Shown: positions 63,310 to 64,000 of the stretch, one piece after another
Layout: the number at the start of each line of letters is the position of its first letter
Position numbering within the stretch: position 1 is the first letter of the stretch
Origin: Protula sp. h YS-2021
Lineage: Eukaryota; Annelida; Polychaeta; Sabellida; Serpulidae
Length of the DNA stretch: 64,000 bases
Direction: 5' to 3'
Assembly (NCBI GenBank): GCA_949752745.1
Contig: OX457024.1
Coordinates: 112,391,414-112,455,413, forward strand
The notes under the pieces: generated by a model
The model's database searches: none
What the model was told of the DNA's origin: nothing
The model's input: the letters and a program-made list of their open reading frames with translations, nothing else
Position numbers and translations under genes: made by a program

Positions 63310-64000
63310 CTAAGACATCAAACTGAATCCAACGGTGAAATTTTCATGCAAATCGGTCAACCATAACGAAAGTTATCACACTTTTCCCACTTTTTAAAAA
63401 GTTAAAATGGCAAATGTCAAATTATGCCTACAGCCAGCTGCGCAAATAGCCCATGACTACATTATAACAAAAACTAGATATAAAACTGAACCAAACAGTG
63501 AAAGTTTCATGCAAATCGACCAACTATAGCGAAAGTTATCTCATTTTTTCACTTTTTACAAAGTTAAAATGGCGGCATGTCACATTATGCATACAGCCAT
63601 CGGTGTAAATAGCCTATAACCACTTAATATTAAAACGTTACATAAAACTGAATCAAACAGTGAAATTTTCATGTAAATCGACCAAGTATAACGAAAGTTA
63701 TCTCAATTTTTCACTTTTTACAAAGTTAAAATGGCGGCATGTTACAAAAATGATACAGCCAGCTGCGCAAATAGCCTATAACCACTTTATAACAAAACTA
63801 GATATAAAACTGAATCAAATAGTGAAATTTTCATGTAGATCAACCAAGTATAACGGAAGTTATGCCAATTTTCCACTTTTTACAAGGTTAAAATGGCGGC
63901 ATGTTACAAAAATGCATACAGCCACCGGTGTAAATAGCCTGTGACCACTTTATAACAAAACTAGATATAAAGCTGAATCAAACAGTGAAATTTTCATTCA
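63310..64000. repeat. Mirror copy of the about 200-bp tandem repeat, right arm, cut by window end
   Basis: Units with CAACTATAGCGAAAGTTATC, GTTAAAATGGCGGCATGT and AACTGAATCAAACAGTGAAA, the reverse complement of 59105-59835, continuing off the window. Confidence 0.93.

Larger units (their letters stand above)
59105..64000. repeat. Giant near-perfect palindrome centred at 61557
   Basis: The left arm 59105-61544 and right arm 61570-64000 are reverse complements, separated by a 25-nt spacer (61545-61569). Mirror positions add to 123114 near the centre and 123105 farther out, because the left arm has one extra 9-bp TTGAACATG unit. Apart from that I see no difference in the compared stretches, including two identical 245-codon genes. 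The right arm is cut off by the window's end, so the true size is larger. A recent inverted duplication, gene conversion between arms, a head-to-head junction of a linear element, or an assembly artefact are all possible. Confidence 0.95.

Overview
This is eukaryotic nuclear DNA, very probably from a marine invertebrate (a lophotrochozoan such as a mollusc would fit, but the species cannot be fixed from the sequence). The grounds are spliced animal housekeeping genes, a complete Polinton/Maverick element, animal-type Tigger and Tc1/mariner relics, tRNA-derived SINE-like repeats and an exceptional density of minisatellites, G/C homopolymers and palindromic repeats. One run of 200 Ns (39194-39393) marks an assembly gap.

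Layout. 1-620: the edge of a second Polinton copy running off the left end, with one gene and Maf-type promoter motifs. 640-7550: repeats, a decayed zinc-finger gene, a MITE and G/C-tract inverted repeats. 7556-22105: a nearly intact Polinton (about 14.5 kb) with about 680-bp terminal inverted repeats. Its plus-strand unit carries protein-primed-type DNA polymerase B and a run of small PC4-like proteins. Its minus-strand unit carries chromodomain integrase, packaging ATPase, small virion-type proteins, penton (minor capsid), major capsid protein (broken by one in-frame stop) and adenovirus-type protease, plus accessory genes near the right TIR. The two units converge on back-to-back poly(A) signals at 13.52-13.61 kb. 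22.1-24.8 kb: SINE-like copy, homopolymers and a (TA)n tract. 24846-32095: 12 coding exons of a TTC38-like gene (+), lacking only the first exon. 32.4-39.7 kb: transposon relics and minisatellites. 39743-56814: the first eight coding exons of adenylosuccinate synthetase (-), with introns packed with satellites and non-autonomous elements. 57.0-64.0 kb: hairpin cluster, a Pro/Ala-rich zinc-finger ORF, a second SINE-like copy, then a giant near-perfect palindrome centred at 61557 whose arms each carry an identical C2H2 zinc-finger/acidic protein gene behind a TATA box, a TTGTTGAACATG array, a CRE (TGACGTCA) array and an AP-1/NF-E2-like site.

How the parts work together. The Polinton encodes replication (PolB), integration (chromodomain integrase), genome packaging (ATPase), capsid building (MCP, penton) and maturation (protease), so it has the gene set of a virus able to make virions, apart from the MCP nonsense codon. 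The most unusual content is a set of five ORFs related to the PC4/SUB1 single-stranded-DNA-binding coactivator fold, one of them a clear PC4 domain and the others apparently divergent tandem PC4-like domains. They may serve in DNA replication or late transcription (inference). Start codons were checked on the DNA, and starts other than ATG were moved to the first plausible ATG.
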